From positions 198,501 through 262,500 of the forward strand of contig OU015658.1 of the NCBI GenBank assembly GCA_907165275.2: DNA of 64,000 nt, in the 5' to 3' direction. Within the stretch, counting starts at the first letter, position 1. Every line of letters starts with the position of its first letter. Below, piece after piece: positions 1-14,100 of the stretch. The translations under genes and the position numbers were made by a program. The stretch is from Zygaena filipendulae (lineage: Eukaryota; Arthropoda; Insecta; Lepidoptera; Zygaenidae). The notes under the pieces were generated by a model. The model was not told the DNA's origin. It was given only the letters and a program-made list of their open reading frames with translations, and did no database searches.

Positions 1-360
1 TAGACCGAATTGGCCAATTTCGATGAGATTTAATGGGGAAAAAAATGGAAAAGTTGCCCAGAAAAGTGTCAACCCAAGACAATACAAAACCAAAATCTGA
101 CGATTTTAACGTTGGTCTTGCATTATATTGTTTTGTTTATGGTCATAAAAAAGTGATCAGAAAGAAAACTCGAGAGAATAAGAAATAATTAAGCTGAATT
201 ATCTAGACTGATTCGTTTGAAGGCCCAGTTTTTTAAGTGAAAAACTTCAATCGTCTGAGCCCTAAGGCAACCCGCTTCCATATTTGCTAAAGGGTTTTAG
301 TTTATTCAAGAATTAACGAAATTGCTGACAAACACAGATTTTTGCAAATCATATTTTTTT

Positions 361-850
361 CATTTAGATACCTAGGTTCTACTCCAGAGATTACCCCCTT
401 CAACCTCACAAACGCTCACAATCTCAGGAGTTCCCGCGGGAATTCCGGGATAAAAAGTACTATGTGTCACTCAAGATTACTGTAGCTTCGTGTAAGTGAA
501 AGAATTTTTAAAATCGGTTCAGTAGATCCCGAGATTACCTACTACTATCTTACAAACTCACAAACTCTAGAATTCTCGCGGGGATTCCGGGATAAAAAGT
601 ACCCTATATCACTCTGGATCACTGTAGCTCCCTATAAGTGAAAGAATTTTCAAAATCGGTTCAGTAGATCTAGACATAGTTGTTACCCCGTGGTTTTACC
701 CTTGGAAAATTCGGAGTTCCTGCGGGAATTCCGGAATAAAAAGTAACCTATGACACTCAGGATCACTGCAGCTTCCTATAAGTGAAACAATTTTCAAAAT
801 CGGTTGAGTAGATCCAGAGATTACCTCCTACAACGTCTCAAACTCACAAA
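361..850. repeat. Tandem array of the lepidopteran GC-headed repeat (3 units)
   Basis: Three units of about 143 bp, each with a core near TTCCCGCGGGAATTCCGGGA followed by TAAAAAGTA, then GTGAAAGAATTTT and AATCGGTTCAGTAGATC. Cores lie near 426, 569 and 712. The repeat class (Lep1/Helitron-like or non-LTR derived) cannot be settled by eye. Confidence 0.6.
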
Positions 851-1142
851 CTCCCAAACTTTTGCTCTTCATAATATTAGTATAGATATAAAGAAGATAT
901 ACAGATATACGTGCACGGTGAATGAAGATTGTATAATTAATTACGACAACAACATAGTATTGCGTGACGCACATCTCCGAGAATTAATTAAAGGTCCTAA
1001 AAGCGCGGAGGCTTCATTCTGCTCCCGCGGTGACGCTAGGGGGCGGGAAATGAGGACTCGATTGTACTCACGGCAAAACCACACCTCTCCACCCACTTTT
1101 TGATTTCATAATGGTAGCAAAACAGAAAACTCCAGCCACTTA

Positions 1143-1575
1143 GGTCCGTATTCCAGAAGGTGACTCAGATCACGTTTCTCTTGAGATTAGTTTTAAGCTC
1201 AAATCATAACTAAAGCATACATCTTATTATAGAATGTGTTTTAAGTTCTAATCGCTTGAAACTAGTCTTTAGTAGAGATTCTGAACTCTGATTGGTTCTA
1301 ATCACTTGAAACTAGTCTTGAGAAGAGATTTTGAACTCTGATTGGTTGAGTGGTCTTGACATGACAGACGTAAACAAAGATCAAATCTTTGCTTGAGTAT
1401 AGATTAGTACTCAAGCGTCGTTCTAGAACAAAGAGTAGTTCTAGAATAAGGAAATAACTCAGCTGATTGTTGATTGATGAATCTCGTTTCAAGTAAGGTT
1501 CTAAAATTAAAGCTTTACTTGAAATTAGTTTCAAAACTAGATTCATGACTTGAGTAACCTTTTGGAATACGGACC
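1143..1575. mobile_element. PIF/Harbinger-type MITE with TTA target duplication
   Basis: Terminal inverted repeats of 19 bp (left GGTCCGTATTCCAGAAGGT at 1143-1161; right arm 1557-1575, near-perfect complement) bound a 433-bp non-coding element. TTA flanks both sides (1140-1142 and 1576-1578), the TWA target duplication typical of PIF/Harbinger. The interior holds a partial direct repeat (CTTGAAACTAGTCTT at about 1256 and 1306). Confidence 0.75.
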
Positions 1576-2526
1576 TTAGACGTCGTGATCCTGTAACTTA
1601 TAGCGAAACAAAAATAATTGTTCTCACAACTACCTACGAGTGAAAATCATCACTACGTAGTATAAAACAAAGTCGCTTCCCGCTGTCTGTCTGTCCCTAT
1701 GTATGCTTAGATCTTTAAAACTGCGGATTTTGATGCTATTTTTTCAATGGAGTGATTCAAGAGGAAGGCTTATACGTATGGCTTATCCTGGAATTCCCGC
1801 GGGAACTCTGAAATTGCCGCGGGTGAAACCGCGGGGGACAGCTAGTAAGTATTACAACAATAATACAATGTCTATTTATTTTACAAGCAGCCACTATAAA
1901 TGTATTATCGCTGTCGAGTTCGGTGACGGCTTCAAGTGGCGTATATAACAAAAACAAGTTACCCGTTTCTGAAACGTTTTCGAGTTTCTGAACCATTCTC
2001 AACTGTTTAAATCTTGTTCCTGATGCAAAAAAAAAATTATGGACAAAAAATAGATTTTGATTTATTTCACCGGTCTCAATTTTTTCATCAGATCTTATTA
2101 CATATCTTATTTTCTCATGTGATTAATGTCTTACTACTATCTGCTTATGGAGCGATATTTCTATCCATTCATTCCCAAAATGGGAAAGTTTCGAATGGAC
2201 TATTACACGATGCATTCTCACTGTTTATCTATCGGTTGGAATACCAGCCCTAAATGAAGGTATATTTTTCTTAATTTCTTTCTCATCATTCAGTAGAACT
2301 ATTCTTGCAGTTCACTGTTATAGTTAATTATTACGTTATGCCAAAAAATGGTTTTTATAACATTGATTAAGCCTTTTTTTATTTTCGCTAGGTATTTTGC
2401 TTACTTTGCGTCTAACTTCGCCTTAATATTACCATTGGATTTTATAGCACGGCCGCTGCCTTTTTTATTATTTACACATAATATTTCCCTCGCCAAATGT
2501 TCGCGCGAACGAGTCGCGCCCGCCTC

Positions 2527-2534
2527 TGACGTCA
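2527..2534. promoter_or_regulatory. Full CRE/ATF palindrome (TGACGTCA) upstream of the unknown gene
   Basis: A perfect TGACGTCA lies in a CpG-containing stretch (2490-2535) that leads into the GC-rich first exon of the 2543-3753 gene. This position suits a CREB/ATF-responsive core promoter. The same octamer is also carried by a MITE family elsewhere in this window, but no MITE ends are visible here. Confidence 0.4.
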
Positions 2535-2542
2535 CATGAAAA

Positions 2543-3753
2543 ATGCATGCGTGTCTGTGCTTGACTGTCGCCTTATTCGTACCGAGTTACTGGAGCGTGG
2601 ATATTGACGTTAGCGGAGTGATTTCCTTCGAGCTGCGGGGCGAGGGGGTGGGGACCGGGGAGGGCGGGGGGCTGCGCCTGCGCCTGGGGCGAGGGTCGGA
2701 GCGGAGGGGGGGCCGGGTGGTGCGGGGCGCGGGGGTGACGGCCGCTGCGCTCGTGGAGTGCGCCTACCAGTACCCCGAGCTGCAGCAGGTGGACGCGTTG
2801 CTCAGCAACATGATGAACCAACTCACCAAGGTAACATCACCCAACTACTACGTAGACCTCTCGTATAACCTCAGACTTCCTTCACAATAGTCAATAGTCA
2901 AATCGTCACGAGGATATAATCAAAGTATTGACTACGTGCATTCTCTTCAACAGGTCTTTATCCGCGCTAAGGAGTATATGAGATCAGGTCATAAGAGCAC
3001 CCATCAGGGGCAACTTGGTTTCGAAACAAATGATCGCGCACCAGATTCGAAAGCTTCCCGCCACGATAAGCGAAGGCAGGCCCGCTTCCGTGTAGTGAAT
3101 GAGAGCAAACCATCCTTCTTTGACGAGATATACACAAACATGACCAAGGAATACAGGTGCGCATTGCATTGTGTAACGTTTTCTGTACAGGAGACAGGAT
3201 GTTCGAGACTAAAACATCATTCACGTATATTCAGAAATTTGTCACCATTAGTCAGAAAAAAAATCTCAGAAACAATAATATTATCCATACGCCGTAATTT
3301 CCGTTATGCCGTCAACTCTCACAAATCTCAATGATATTTTAAGTATTTCAAAATTAACATACTTTTTTCAGAGTCTACTACAACAGTACAGTGAATCGAG
3401 TGAACCGTGCTGGACCTACTTCTAACCCTTGCACTCCAGAGCGGCAAGAGGTGATCCGCAGCGTTTGGCGCGACCTCATCAAGGGATCTCGTGCCGCCCT
3501 GGAGCGAGCCTCGCTGAGCTGCCTCGAGCGCGTGCTGCAGCACCATGGCAAGAATCAACCTCAAGCCAACCCCAGCGATCAGACGGGGCGCAAAGACCGA
3601 ACGGACCTCGAAGGCACTGCTCAGATTTTGACGAAGACGCGCGGCAAACTTGAACAGCTGGTGCAACGAGAGCTGGCGCGACTGAAGACCAATCAGCTGA
3701 ACACATTGTGCGAACGCTTCCAGCTCTGCTATAATGAGCTGCTCGACTTGTAA
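2543..3753 (+). CDS. Three-exon gene of unknown function
   Basis: I do not recognise this protein. Coding exons are 2543-2830, 2954-3156 and 3372-3753, joined by GT/AG introns (donors at 2831 and 3157, acceptors ending 2953 and 3371) with the frame preserved throughout, which is good evidence for a real gene. The product would be about 290 residues. Exon 1 is very GC-rich and encodes a Gly/Arg-rich stretch followed by AYQYPELQQVDALLSNMMNQ. Exon 2 is basic. Exon 3 is Glu/Lys/Arg/Leu-rich and probably helical, with a few cysteines (NPCTPERQEV, LSCLERVLQ, ERFQLCYNELL) and a TAA stop at 3751. The start at 2543 is the first in-frame Met and lies 9 bases after a CRE palindrome, so exon 1 may be the true 5' end. 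An upstream exon cannot be excluded. It is convergent with ALAT gene A. Confidence 0.6.
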
Positions 3754-3825
3754 TAATAATTAATGGAAGTATTTGACTATAACTTAAGGCGTTGGAGCCG
3801 ACTGCTGTTGTTTGTGACTTCACCG

Positions 3826-3900
3826 TTGGTCTAGCGGTTAGTGAACCTGACTGCTACGCCAGGTTCGCAGGCTCGATCTCCGCGTCAGGATAAACATTTG
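3826..3900 (+). repeat. tRNA-derived SINE head
   Basis: TTGGTCTAGCGGTTAG resembles a pol III A box and is followed about 30 bases later by a degenerate B-box-like GGCTCGATCTCC and then GCGTCAGGATAAACA. A related B-box plus CATCAGGATAAACA tail recurs near 21800, showing that this is an interspersed SINE and not a tRNA gene. Confidence 0.55.
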
Positions 3901-5166
3901 GGTGATGAGCATTTACCTTGATTGTGGGTGTATTTTTGTATTAACAACAAAAAAAGGATTCTATTATAATATTCAAAGTACTCAATAAGTCTTATATCAA
4001 CTATCCGATACCCACAACAAAAGCTCTGCTTAGTTAGGAGCCTGGTGCTTTTTGATGTTGAATAATAAATAATACCTAATTGGTTTTTGTTCGAGTAAAA
4101 AAATATTTAAAGAAGATTTTATGCACGTGCGGTGCTTTTTTAAACAATAAACTTTCCCAGCGTAAAATGACGTCTTGAGCTGATCCCTTCGATATCCAAC
4201 AAAAGCTTATTACTCGTAAGATATTGCCATTCAATTATTTATAAATTGGCGAGCTTAAATAAGTCAGACTGGGACAGAGGTAAAATTGTCAGTAATAATA
4301 GTCGTCATATTGTTAAAATAAATATAACTTTATGTATTCTCTAAAAAAGAATTTGCTTAGCTAAATTACAAAGTTATTTATAAATATGTAGGTTTACCCA
4401 AACAGTCAAAATTGTTACAGTGATGGCGTTTCAATGTTAATTTTCTGCAACATTTCAAAATAATTTTCATAATTATACAGACGAATGTGTTCTTTAAATT
4501 TAAATCTGGATTACTAGAAACCAACTCTCGACTCTGGTTTGATAAAGTATTTTGGTTTCATAAATACGACAACATTTTGATATTTTTAGTTTCGATATTG
4601 ATTGGGCACTGCAACTGTTATTAATAGAATGTTTTCAACCCGTAGTCTACAAACGTAGTTCAGGTAGGCGATTTTAGTTTACAGTGCGACAGAGAAAATC
4701 ACCACCACTATACCATGATTATGAAATAAAAACAATACCAACCATTTTAGCTATAGATATGATGCAGCTAGCTAAATGTAAAACGCAAATAAAACAATTA
4801 ATTAACTATCTAATTGAAATAACTTCTTGCCAAATCTTTTAATATAGCATCATGGAAGTGATCGTCTACACTAAACATAACATCATTAATTTGCACTTGT
4901 CCTTAAAAACTTATTAAGAGTAACTTATCTTGCACTATATATAAAAAAGAAGTAGGTAGGTAAGTACCTAAGGTAAATGATACATCCAATCCATTCGATC
5001 CTTATGAGTTACTTCTTAGTAAAATATAGACAATATAGTTAAACACTAATTATGTTTACTATCTTTCATAAACACAACTAGGTACTAGACAAGTGAATCA
5101 GGGTTATCACAACTTTCCCCGCGTCACTGCTTGCTGGAATCCGAATGAGCCTCCACTGACGCGGCG
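3901..5166. other. Intergenic region between convergent genes
   Basis: AT-rich DNA between the plus-strand unknown gene and the 3' end of ALAT-A. It should hold both 3' UTRs. I see no coding exons or clearly bounded elements apart from the SINE head just upstream. Confidence 0.4.
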
Positions 5167-8100
5167 TTAGGAGTAAGTCTGCAAGAACTTCCTGTGGAAC
5201 CGGTCGATGGAGGTGATCATGAAGTCGAGCTCCTGGCGGGAGTGCAGCACCGTGATGCGGTAGTGGTAGGTGCCAGGCTGCTGCCCGAACCCGCTGCCGG
5301 GCACCACGCACACCCCTGGGGATCACGTCCATACGATATCAATATGATGTAACAGACTTGCTGGGGTGTTGGTGCGAGGACATATCCAGACAATAAAATA
5401 ATATTATAAATGCGAAAGTTACTCTTTTTATCTGTAACATGATCACGCCTAAACAGTTGAACAATAAAATTAGGCAAGAAAATAATAGATAATTTATTCA
5501 AGATAGATTGCACGCTGATGAAGGACATAAGCTACATTTTATTCCAGAAATACAGCGTCGAAGTCGTGGTTAACAGCTAAATCAGTAACGGGTAAGTGCA
5601 GTAGGTGTTTTTGCAAGATCTTAGCTTATTACATCTCTGCCTACTTCAGGAGTTTGTGAATGTAAATGATTGGTCTTTCACCCGGCAGCTTAGATGAGAC
5701 CATTTTTATTAATAAAACATAATATCGTTGTCTGAAAGCTAATTTATAAAGAGTAGCGATGTTATATGTGAAGTACCTGTAATTCTTGATAAGTTCTTGA
5801 TGAGTTTTGTTAAAGTCTCCGCCAAAATCCGCCAAGTCTCTTCCGTTATCTAAATAAACGATGCCTAACTCTACATATAGCGTATAAAACACTCGTAGAT
5901 ATAGAGTTTTAGAAACTATTAGTTACGCTGAGGAATTCGTATCGTCAATCCATGTTGTAAGTATTGATATTTTTGAATACCTCGGAAGGCGAGACCTCCT
6001 AACTTCGTACCTCAATACATTAGTATGTACCTATCTTTTGAATACTTTGCTCTCACCAGTTTCTTCCAGCATCTGCAAGCAGTAGAAGTCGTCAGGTGGC
6101 ATGCGCGCCTTCTTTGCCGCCTCCAGCGCCCGCTGAGGTAGACCAAATCTGGGAAACGCGAACAGACCACCCTGGATAAAAATCCAGAAAAGATATAAAC
6201 AATTTATTAATTATCATGACCATATTTTATATTTCTTGCTTAAAACAGCAATAGCAGTCTTTGCTTTCAGAATGGATATTTTTAATTTGAGAAATAAGAA
6301 TCAATTTAGCCTTATGAATCAAGATATTGCAGCTGCTATAAGTTTTGATGAAACAATAATTATGTTTGCTTAATTACAGTATTGCGTTTACGGTCCAACT
6401 GCTGAACTCGGATACATTAGAAAGACGTTTAATGATTACCATAAAGTTTATAGTATCAGTTTATGGTATTAACTATTTGAGTCTCATTACCAACAAAGAT
6501 TTGCGGATTGAATTTACCCGCTAAAGCAATCATTTCATGGCTTCGAATGCGGCGGATTTTGTAAGATTGTAAGACTCACTTCTATAGGGCTGCAGAAGTA
6601 TCCAGGTATTTTGTTGAATGCTATCTCTGCTTGAAGAGCGCGGTGCTTCAGGGGTCCCCTGATCACTTCCAGCTCCTTGGAGAAAGTCTCATACGACGGG
6701 TCTTCAGGTTCAGGGGGATATACCTTCAACATCATATCATTATTAGCTTCGAACAAAATCTATTACCTATATATATGACACTTGACGACAGCTTTATATT
6801 TTGTTATTTTTAACTAGCTGTTCCCCGCAGCGTAACCGCAGGGAACAGCTATAGTAAATGAAACAGTTTTTGAGTCTCATTTCCAACAAGACACGTGTAT
6901 GTGGACTGACCGCGCACAGCATGACGCACTGGCCCAGCACGGAGGGGCACTGGCGCAGCGTATTGGCCACGTTGTACGCGCGCATGACCCGTGGCGACAC
7001 CCCGCGCAGCTCCATGGCGCCACAGCGCAGCCCCGCCTCGCACGTCCAGCCCTTCGAAGCGGACAGGAAACTCGCCATCTCTATCGAGCTGTACGGCGCG
7101 CCCATCTCGTGCACCACCTGACCACAAGGGATGTCCTCATCAGTCATCACTACACACTATAGCTACACTACCCTACTGACAAAATAAGCCCACAGATGGT
7201 CAGATGAAAAGAAACTAGCAAGTTGTATATATTATACCCCTTATGAGGGGCTTTGTGTTTAATAAACGCTTTTTTCATTTTTTCATGAGTATGGTCAATA
7301 GTGTATCGATATCATATTTTGTTACCCAAAACACAGATAATACAATACTCCAGAAAAGCTCAGTGTTATATTCAGGAGCCTCTTATCATCTTTAAGCATT
7401 TGGTTCAATCAAATGGTCGCTTCTCACGCAAAAAATCCGGTGCCGCTAGCTGAACTTTGAACGATCTTCAGTAAACAAACTTTGTTGCCAATATCAGGAA
7501 ATCTTTTACTTGTGTTTGGTAAAACTTCTCTTACCCATTCGTTTTACTATTGTGGCACAAAGGAGAAGCTACTTTCACGTAAGGTCTTTAAAGTTCAACT
7601 CTATGGCATTACTGCAGTTAAATTTAATTATAAAGGTTTTTTAACCTCTCCTATGCAGATGTTTTAACTTACCTTTCTAAAGGCAATAAATGGTTTGGTG
7701 ACGACGCTTTCCAGGTACACCTCGTCCGAGAGCAGGAACAGGTTTCGCTCGTACGCGAACTTTATTATCTCCTCCATGTTCTCGCGCTCTAACACCTGAA
7801 AACGAACAAATTCATATTATATGATCCTCTTTTACAACGGGACCTTGCCAATATCCCATGGGATCAAACGAGGAACCCTGGTGTATCTGCTATACGACAG
7901 CCTATCTGAATAACAACAGGAGCTGTTTTACTACGTTTGTTATATCAACGATGAGGTGCGAGATTAAAACAAGGACTTCTTTTCTGTCAAAAATTCCCTT
8001 AGACAGAAAATACCGTTCACCTTCTCGAATCTAATTACCGAATTTTCGCCTTAACGTTTGCACTCCCCTAAGCTCGACGACCGTTTTTTTCTGAATTATT

Positions 8101-11100
8101 CTTGATTGTTGTAGAGTTTAAAAAAGGGGGTCTCACCTTGCCAGTAGGGTTCCCAGGGTTGATGACGACGAGCACCCGCACGCAGCAGTCGTGCCGCGCG
8201 GCGCGCCAGCTGCGCTCCAGCTCGGAGACCGTCAGCGCCCAGTCGTGGGACTCGTCCAGCACGTAGTCCACGCGGCGCAGCCCTAGCTCCGTCAGGGAGC
8301 CCGAGAACAGCGGGTACTGGGGCGTCGGCACCATCACGCCTGGTGTAATATAACATAATATCTATAACGACCTTTAGTCCAGTAGAATTCAAACCCCGCA
8401 TCATTTAACGTTTTCTCTGAATCTGGTTGTTTAGAGATAAGATAAGATAAGGTTGTTGATTATAAGAAAAAAAGAAGAATGAAAGATTAGGAGTTTATTG
8501 GTTCCCACAAAAAAAAAAACATTTAAAAAAAACCATTTCTTCCTCTTTTTCTTTCTTATACCTAAGTTATGTATTTACAACAAAAGTACATATATAGGTA
8601 GGAATTATAACAGTTTTATGGTACCAATACTATAAGCATTGCTTAGTTTCCGACCAGATAGCGCTGTGTGATAATCTTAAATGGGTAAATTATCAGTTTC
8701 ATATATTCAGTTTCATTGATGGTTGAAGCAAATTCTCGAGGCGGGTGGATCGTGGCACGTAGCGGGTGGATCTTTCCGCAGGGCGGGTGGATCTTGCCGC
8801 CCGGCGGGTGAATCATGCCACGTGGCGGATGGTGTAACATACCGGTGGGCTTCCCGTGCACGTCCTGCGCGAACATGGCCAGCAGCGCGCGCACCAGGTC
8901 GGTGACGCCGGCGCCCAGCAGCACGTCGTCGGGCGCGGCCGCCACCCCGTCCCGCTCCTCCAGGTGGCGCGCTACGCGGGTCCGCACGCACGGCAGCCCC
9001 GGCGCCGGCGAGTATGCGCCCACTGAACCCTGGCTGGACACATAAACTGGACTCAGAACTATAGCTTCCCAATAATATCTTCAAACAGTAGCCGGCAGAA
9101 CACCTAGTACTAGAATCATTCATTTATATATAAATGCGAATGTGAGTTTGTTTGTTACACTTTCACGCCTTATCGGCTCAATCGATCATCATTTTTCCCG
9201 CGGGAACTCTGAAATTGACGGGTGAAACCGTGGAGACCAGCTATAGTAATAAAAAAAAATATTTGCGCGATTTTTTGAGATCGGTTTTTTTTTCATCGAG
9301 GCTTGACTTGACGTACTTACGTATAAAAGCTTTCATTTTATTTCAAGGTCGAACTCTCGGTCGTCTACATAAGAAATCCAATATGATCAATACAATACAA
9401 ATAATTTTTGAAGTCAGTAGGTAATAATCTTCTTTGTGATTTTAGATTTAATTCTGTTTAGATATTTTTTTTACTGAATTACATTTTTGTACATATTATT
9501 CAAAAAGTCGTACGTTCTTGTATTATGTAAATCATTGGTATTAAGAGATTTGCTATCACGTTATTGTATGAGGCGGGTTGACAGGGATGCCGAACTTTGT
9601 TAAATACGAAAGTTATTCCCAATATTCATAATTCCAGCCACCCTCATCCAACTATTTTAATTTATGGAAATTTGATACTGACGTTTTCATCGTTCTGAAA
9701 TTTTCCTTCACTCAATACAATTATAATGTATGTACTAGCTCTTCCCCGGCGATTCAATCCAGGACTCCTCCGGGAGCTCTTAAAAGTATCCTATGTCACA
9801 CGGGACAGCTTCCAATCGATGAAAGAATTTTCAGTAGTACCAGAGATTTCCCCGCGTTAAAACTTTCAAATTATATCTCTTGTAGTATAGATTGAAGTAT
9901 AGAATATACTTACATAATAGAAGTATCTGATGTTGATGAACAAGGTGGGTTCGCATTTAGAATATAATATTTATTTACAAACATTATCTTATCTAAGAAA
10001 ACACAATTGGACTTGTATTATTTTTGCTTGCTTATCCGAGTACCTGTTATTTATAAAATAAAAGTATTCCATGGGGGAAAATTAATACATGTTAATACGA
10101 ATATATTCTTGAGCATTTGAGTGTTTTAGTTTTAGATATTACTTGAATAAATTTCTGCAAACCATGCCCCATGAGACACCATCTTAAAGGTGATGGCAGA
10201 GAGAGAATGCCACTATTAAGTCCGCCTTTCATACCCCGTTGTGTATTTTAAGCTTAAGAAAATAAATGTTAAAAAAAGATCCTTAAGTCTGTTTTCAGAG
10301 CATTATTTAGAGTCAACTATGACTAAAGAATTATACTGGTTTGCGTATTTTGCTAAAATCTCAGAGTCGACGAGAGAAGAGACTAGAAGAGATAATAAAT
10401 TGCAACTTTGGAAAACAAAATTCAATAAAAGTTGCGATAATATTGTAATTTTTTCCACTGATAAACCTCTAGTAGGAATGAGTGGAATAAAATTGATCTC
10501 ATAAAAATTATTACGAGAAACGTTTACCGAAAGTAATTTGATTTAGGGCTTTCAGATTTTAATATTGACTGTGAACAACGCGCCGGTGACGCATCAAAGC
10601 AATAAATCGGAATATACACCCGATGACGAGGGGATTCAATATTGAATTTAAATTAATGCTCGAAGACAGGAGCATTGGTTACCTACCCCTTATCATCACC
10701 TAGTTTCTGCCCGCGGTTTCATTCGCGTGAATTTTTGGAATTTTGCTAGAGACTCAAATCAAATCAAATATGCAAGCACACAGTAAGAAAACACATATTA
10801 CAAAATTACATTTACATAGTAGGTACGGACAATTTAGGTCGACTCTTTGTTGTTCCGAGGTTAAAACTATTCCACATGTGACCGGGGATATAAAATACCT
10901 ACATATCCAGTTTCAACGTGTCCTGTGCATGGATATAATAAGAAACCAAAATTTTAGTAGATAATCGCCGTTTTGACCATCATTAATTTAGTAACTTCTA
11001 CCTCGATAGTATCTAGAAATATAAATGTCGTTTGCTTTATATCTACTAAATCGCATATTACAATAAGAAAAGTATGCCGTATAACAGAGCTTTAACGAAA

Positions 11101-14100
11101 TCATACCTCGCACCGGCATCCAACTACCTAGTGGAGCTTATCTATACTAAAATGACGCGCCCCACTACCACTACTTCAATAGCAGTTTTAGATGTGCGAG
11201 ATCATGTATCAGATAATATCTGTGGCGAATCGGAACGCACCCGCCCGGGCCGTAAAAAAAAAAACCAACTTGAGTTGCCTGGTTCCTTTACTACGGTACT
11301 AAGATTGAGATAGCTAGTTAATTTGTGATTCTGAGTCGATACCTAGTATTATGCAAAAAGTTACTTTAATATAATTTCTAAGACTTCTGGAGAATATAGA
11401 GTTTATCAAGAACGCCAATGTTTTTTTGAGCTGCTCACAACATCCCGCAACCCTTCCAAACACGGGAGGGGAACAGCGAGGCACCACGGCCGACGCTGCA
11501 GACCGCTCCTTTCCCAAATATCTATTTAATAGTGTGAGTGTAGACACTTGTGATAAAAAGACAGACCATTTATATGAGTCGTATCCATATTTTAACGGTT
11601 GTGCGTGTGCGTATGCCCGATGGAGGGGCGCGTCAGTTTAGCTTGGATGATTACATGTTTTGCGTAAGGAGTACCTAAATGTCAACTTGTTACCACACAA
11701 ATTATTTCTTATCAAAATATAAAAGAATAAGAACAGTAGTACCTATGTTTATCTTTATACTAAGTTGATTTGCGCCAACAAGGCGATTATGCGATTAACT
11801 ATAATCTAAACTGATATCTTATTGTATCATGTTCTTGCGAATTAAAATTCGAATCTAACAAAAGTGGCCAATTTTGTCTTCATTAAGCGTAGTTTGATTA
11901 TGCATGCATAAATTTGAATACTCACACGCACTCGTCCAAGACTTCCTGAGCCCTTGCCTTCACGTCATCGGGTATGTCGGGAGACCTCATGAGCTGGGGG
12001 CACGCCGCCACCGCCACCACCTGCCACGTACTCCCATTAGTGTTCATCATATTATGATACTAGTTGTGCCCCGCGGTTTCACTCGCGTTAATTTCAGAGT
12101 TCCCGCGGGAATTCCGGGATAAAAAGTACCCTATGTGTTAATCTGATTTATAAGCTATATTATTGTAAAGTTTCATTTAAATCCATTCAGTACTTTTTGC
12201 GTGAAAGAGTAACAAACATCCATCCATCCATCCATCCATCCATCCATCCATCCATCCATCCATCCTTAATAACTTTCGCATTTATAATATTAGTAGGATT
12301 ACTTGGGTATACAAATAACTAAGTACTTTCAACGCCAAACTTCGCTCCTTGTTTTGCCCCACGGCCTCCTATCCCTAATATTTTACATCATGACCATGTT
12401 TGTAAATAACAACTGTGGTCTGCGGTTTAGTCCCCTTGTATTTAGGGCAGGTACTCTGCCGTTGGAAATGGGAAAAAAAAAATTTAGACTTCTTGGATCG
12501 TTCGTAAAACCTCGCATAACGAAACGAATGACGATAACGTTGTCAAAACTTTGTCGGGACTGCCGGCCCAGGTGAAGTTAACGTAGCAACAGATAGTTTC
12601 TCCGCTTAGTTATGCCAGTGAATGAAAAGTAGCTAAAGCCCCCTCGACTTAATTATGCTAATTGTGGAAACTTTACCGTAGCCCCCACCTAGCTACAACG
12701 GTACCTAGCTGAAGTTTTGGCCAAGGTCCTGATTTTCCCCACATTTATGTACAATATAACTCTGAGTCAAGCTTCATTGTGGGCATGGAGACATAATTAT
12801 CACACAATGTGATAAATTATTATTGTTTCTCATGATTAGTTTGATTGTTATTCTTTAATTTTGTTCATTAATTGCATTTGTGGCGACCCCTATGCCACAA
12901 GTCACGAACTACAACGTAGCGACGATTACTAAGTCCTGAATCGCGCTAACGAAGTTATCACACTACGCTGCATATATACGACCTCCGACGATTTAAAGTC
13001 GGAGTCGCGGTTCCCCGGGCATACCACCTCGCCCGGCGGGAAGCTTTCCCTTTGGTGGCGGTCGGTCGAGCCATATCATCCATCCTGCTCCCGCTACACA
13101 TTGTTCTGTACGTTAATTTGTATTGTGTCTTATCTCACCTAAATACATTTCTTTCTTTCTTTTTTTATTTCCTTCATTCTTTCTTACTTTCTTTCTATTT
13201 TTCTTTCCTTCATGTTCCCGTCCCTACCTTGATAATCTAGTGGTGGAAATGTTCCTGAAGCCTCCCATTCAGCGACCCTTATGGCGGATACGTTGTCGGT
13301 GGTCTCTCATACGATAGGTACTACGAGGCTACGATAGTGGCGTGGGCGCGGCATCACCAACCTGTCTGACGAAGGTGATGGGCTTCTGTCCGAGGGCGTG
13401 GCAGTCGCCGATGTTGGCGCGGATGACTCGCTCGAACGGCATCTTGGCGCCCTGGAAGTGGATATACTATATTTTCATGACCACTGAATTTAAATTTGAA
13501 AAAAAAAAATTATTAAGACTTACTGTCAGCTCTTTAAAATGGTACCCTTATCTTAATCTAATCTAGGTAATCTTTGGATGTATGGGATCGATTCTAAAAC
13601 TCTCACAGATAGGATGTTACATAATCTCTGAGTATCATCATATATAGCATCATCTAAAAAAATCCTAATGACAACATACTTTCAAGTTTCTATAGTGTTT
13701 TGTTTATAAGAAAAACCTTTGTAATAAATAAACAGATGGACGAACAGACGTGGTCGTGTATCACTTTTCCTTGTGAAGAACCTGGAACCCTGAAAACTAA
13801 TTGAGGAGTTGCTTCTTTTAAATCATTTAAAAAACCAAAACAGTAGGAAACAATGTAACTAATCTTAGAAAATCTCGAACTACTTTCATACCGTCGCTTA
13901 AAACTTTTAGCAGCAAGCAAAAAAAGAGTGAACTTAAAATTGGAACGAGAGAGAAATGCATGTGCATTTGTAAGTTGTAAAATTGAACCGAGTGCCGCCC
14001 CCAGGTTGCAGACGGCAATTGATGGCGCTTAGCGGGGAATCTCGTCGCAATTGCACGGAATGGCGCAGGTAATGCATGCCGGGACCAACGAGTTAAGAAA

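Noticed and set aside
3429..3653. Alternative frame within the third exon of the unknown gene
   Set aside because: It is out of frame with the splice-joined reading frame that ends at 3753.
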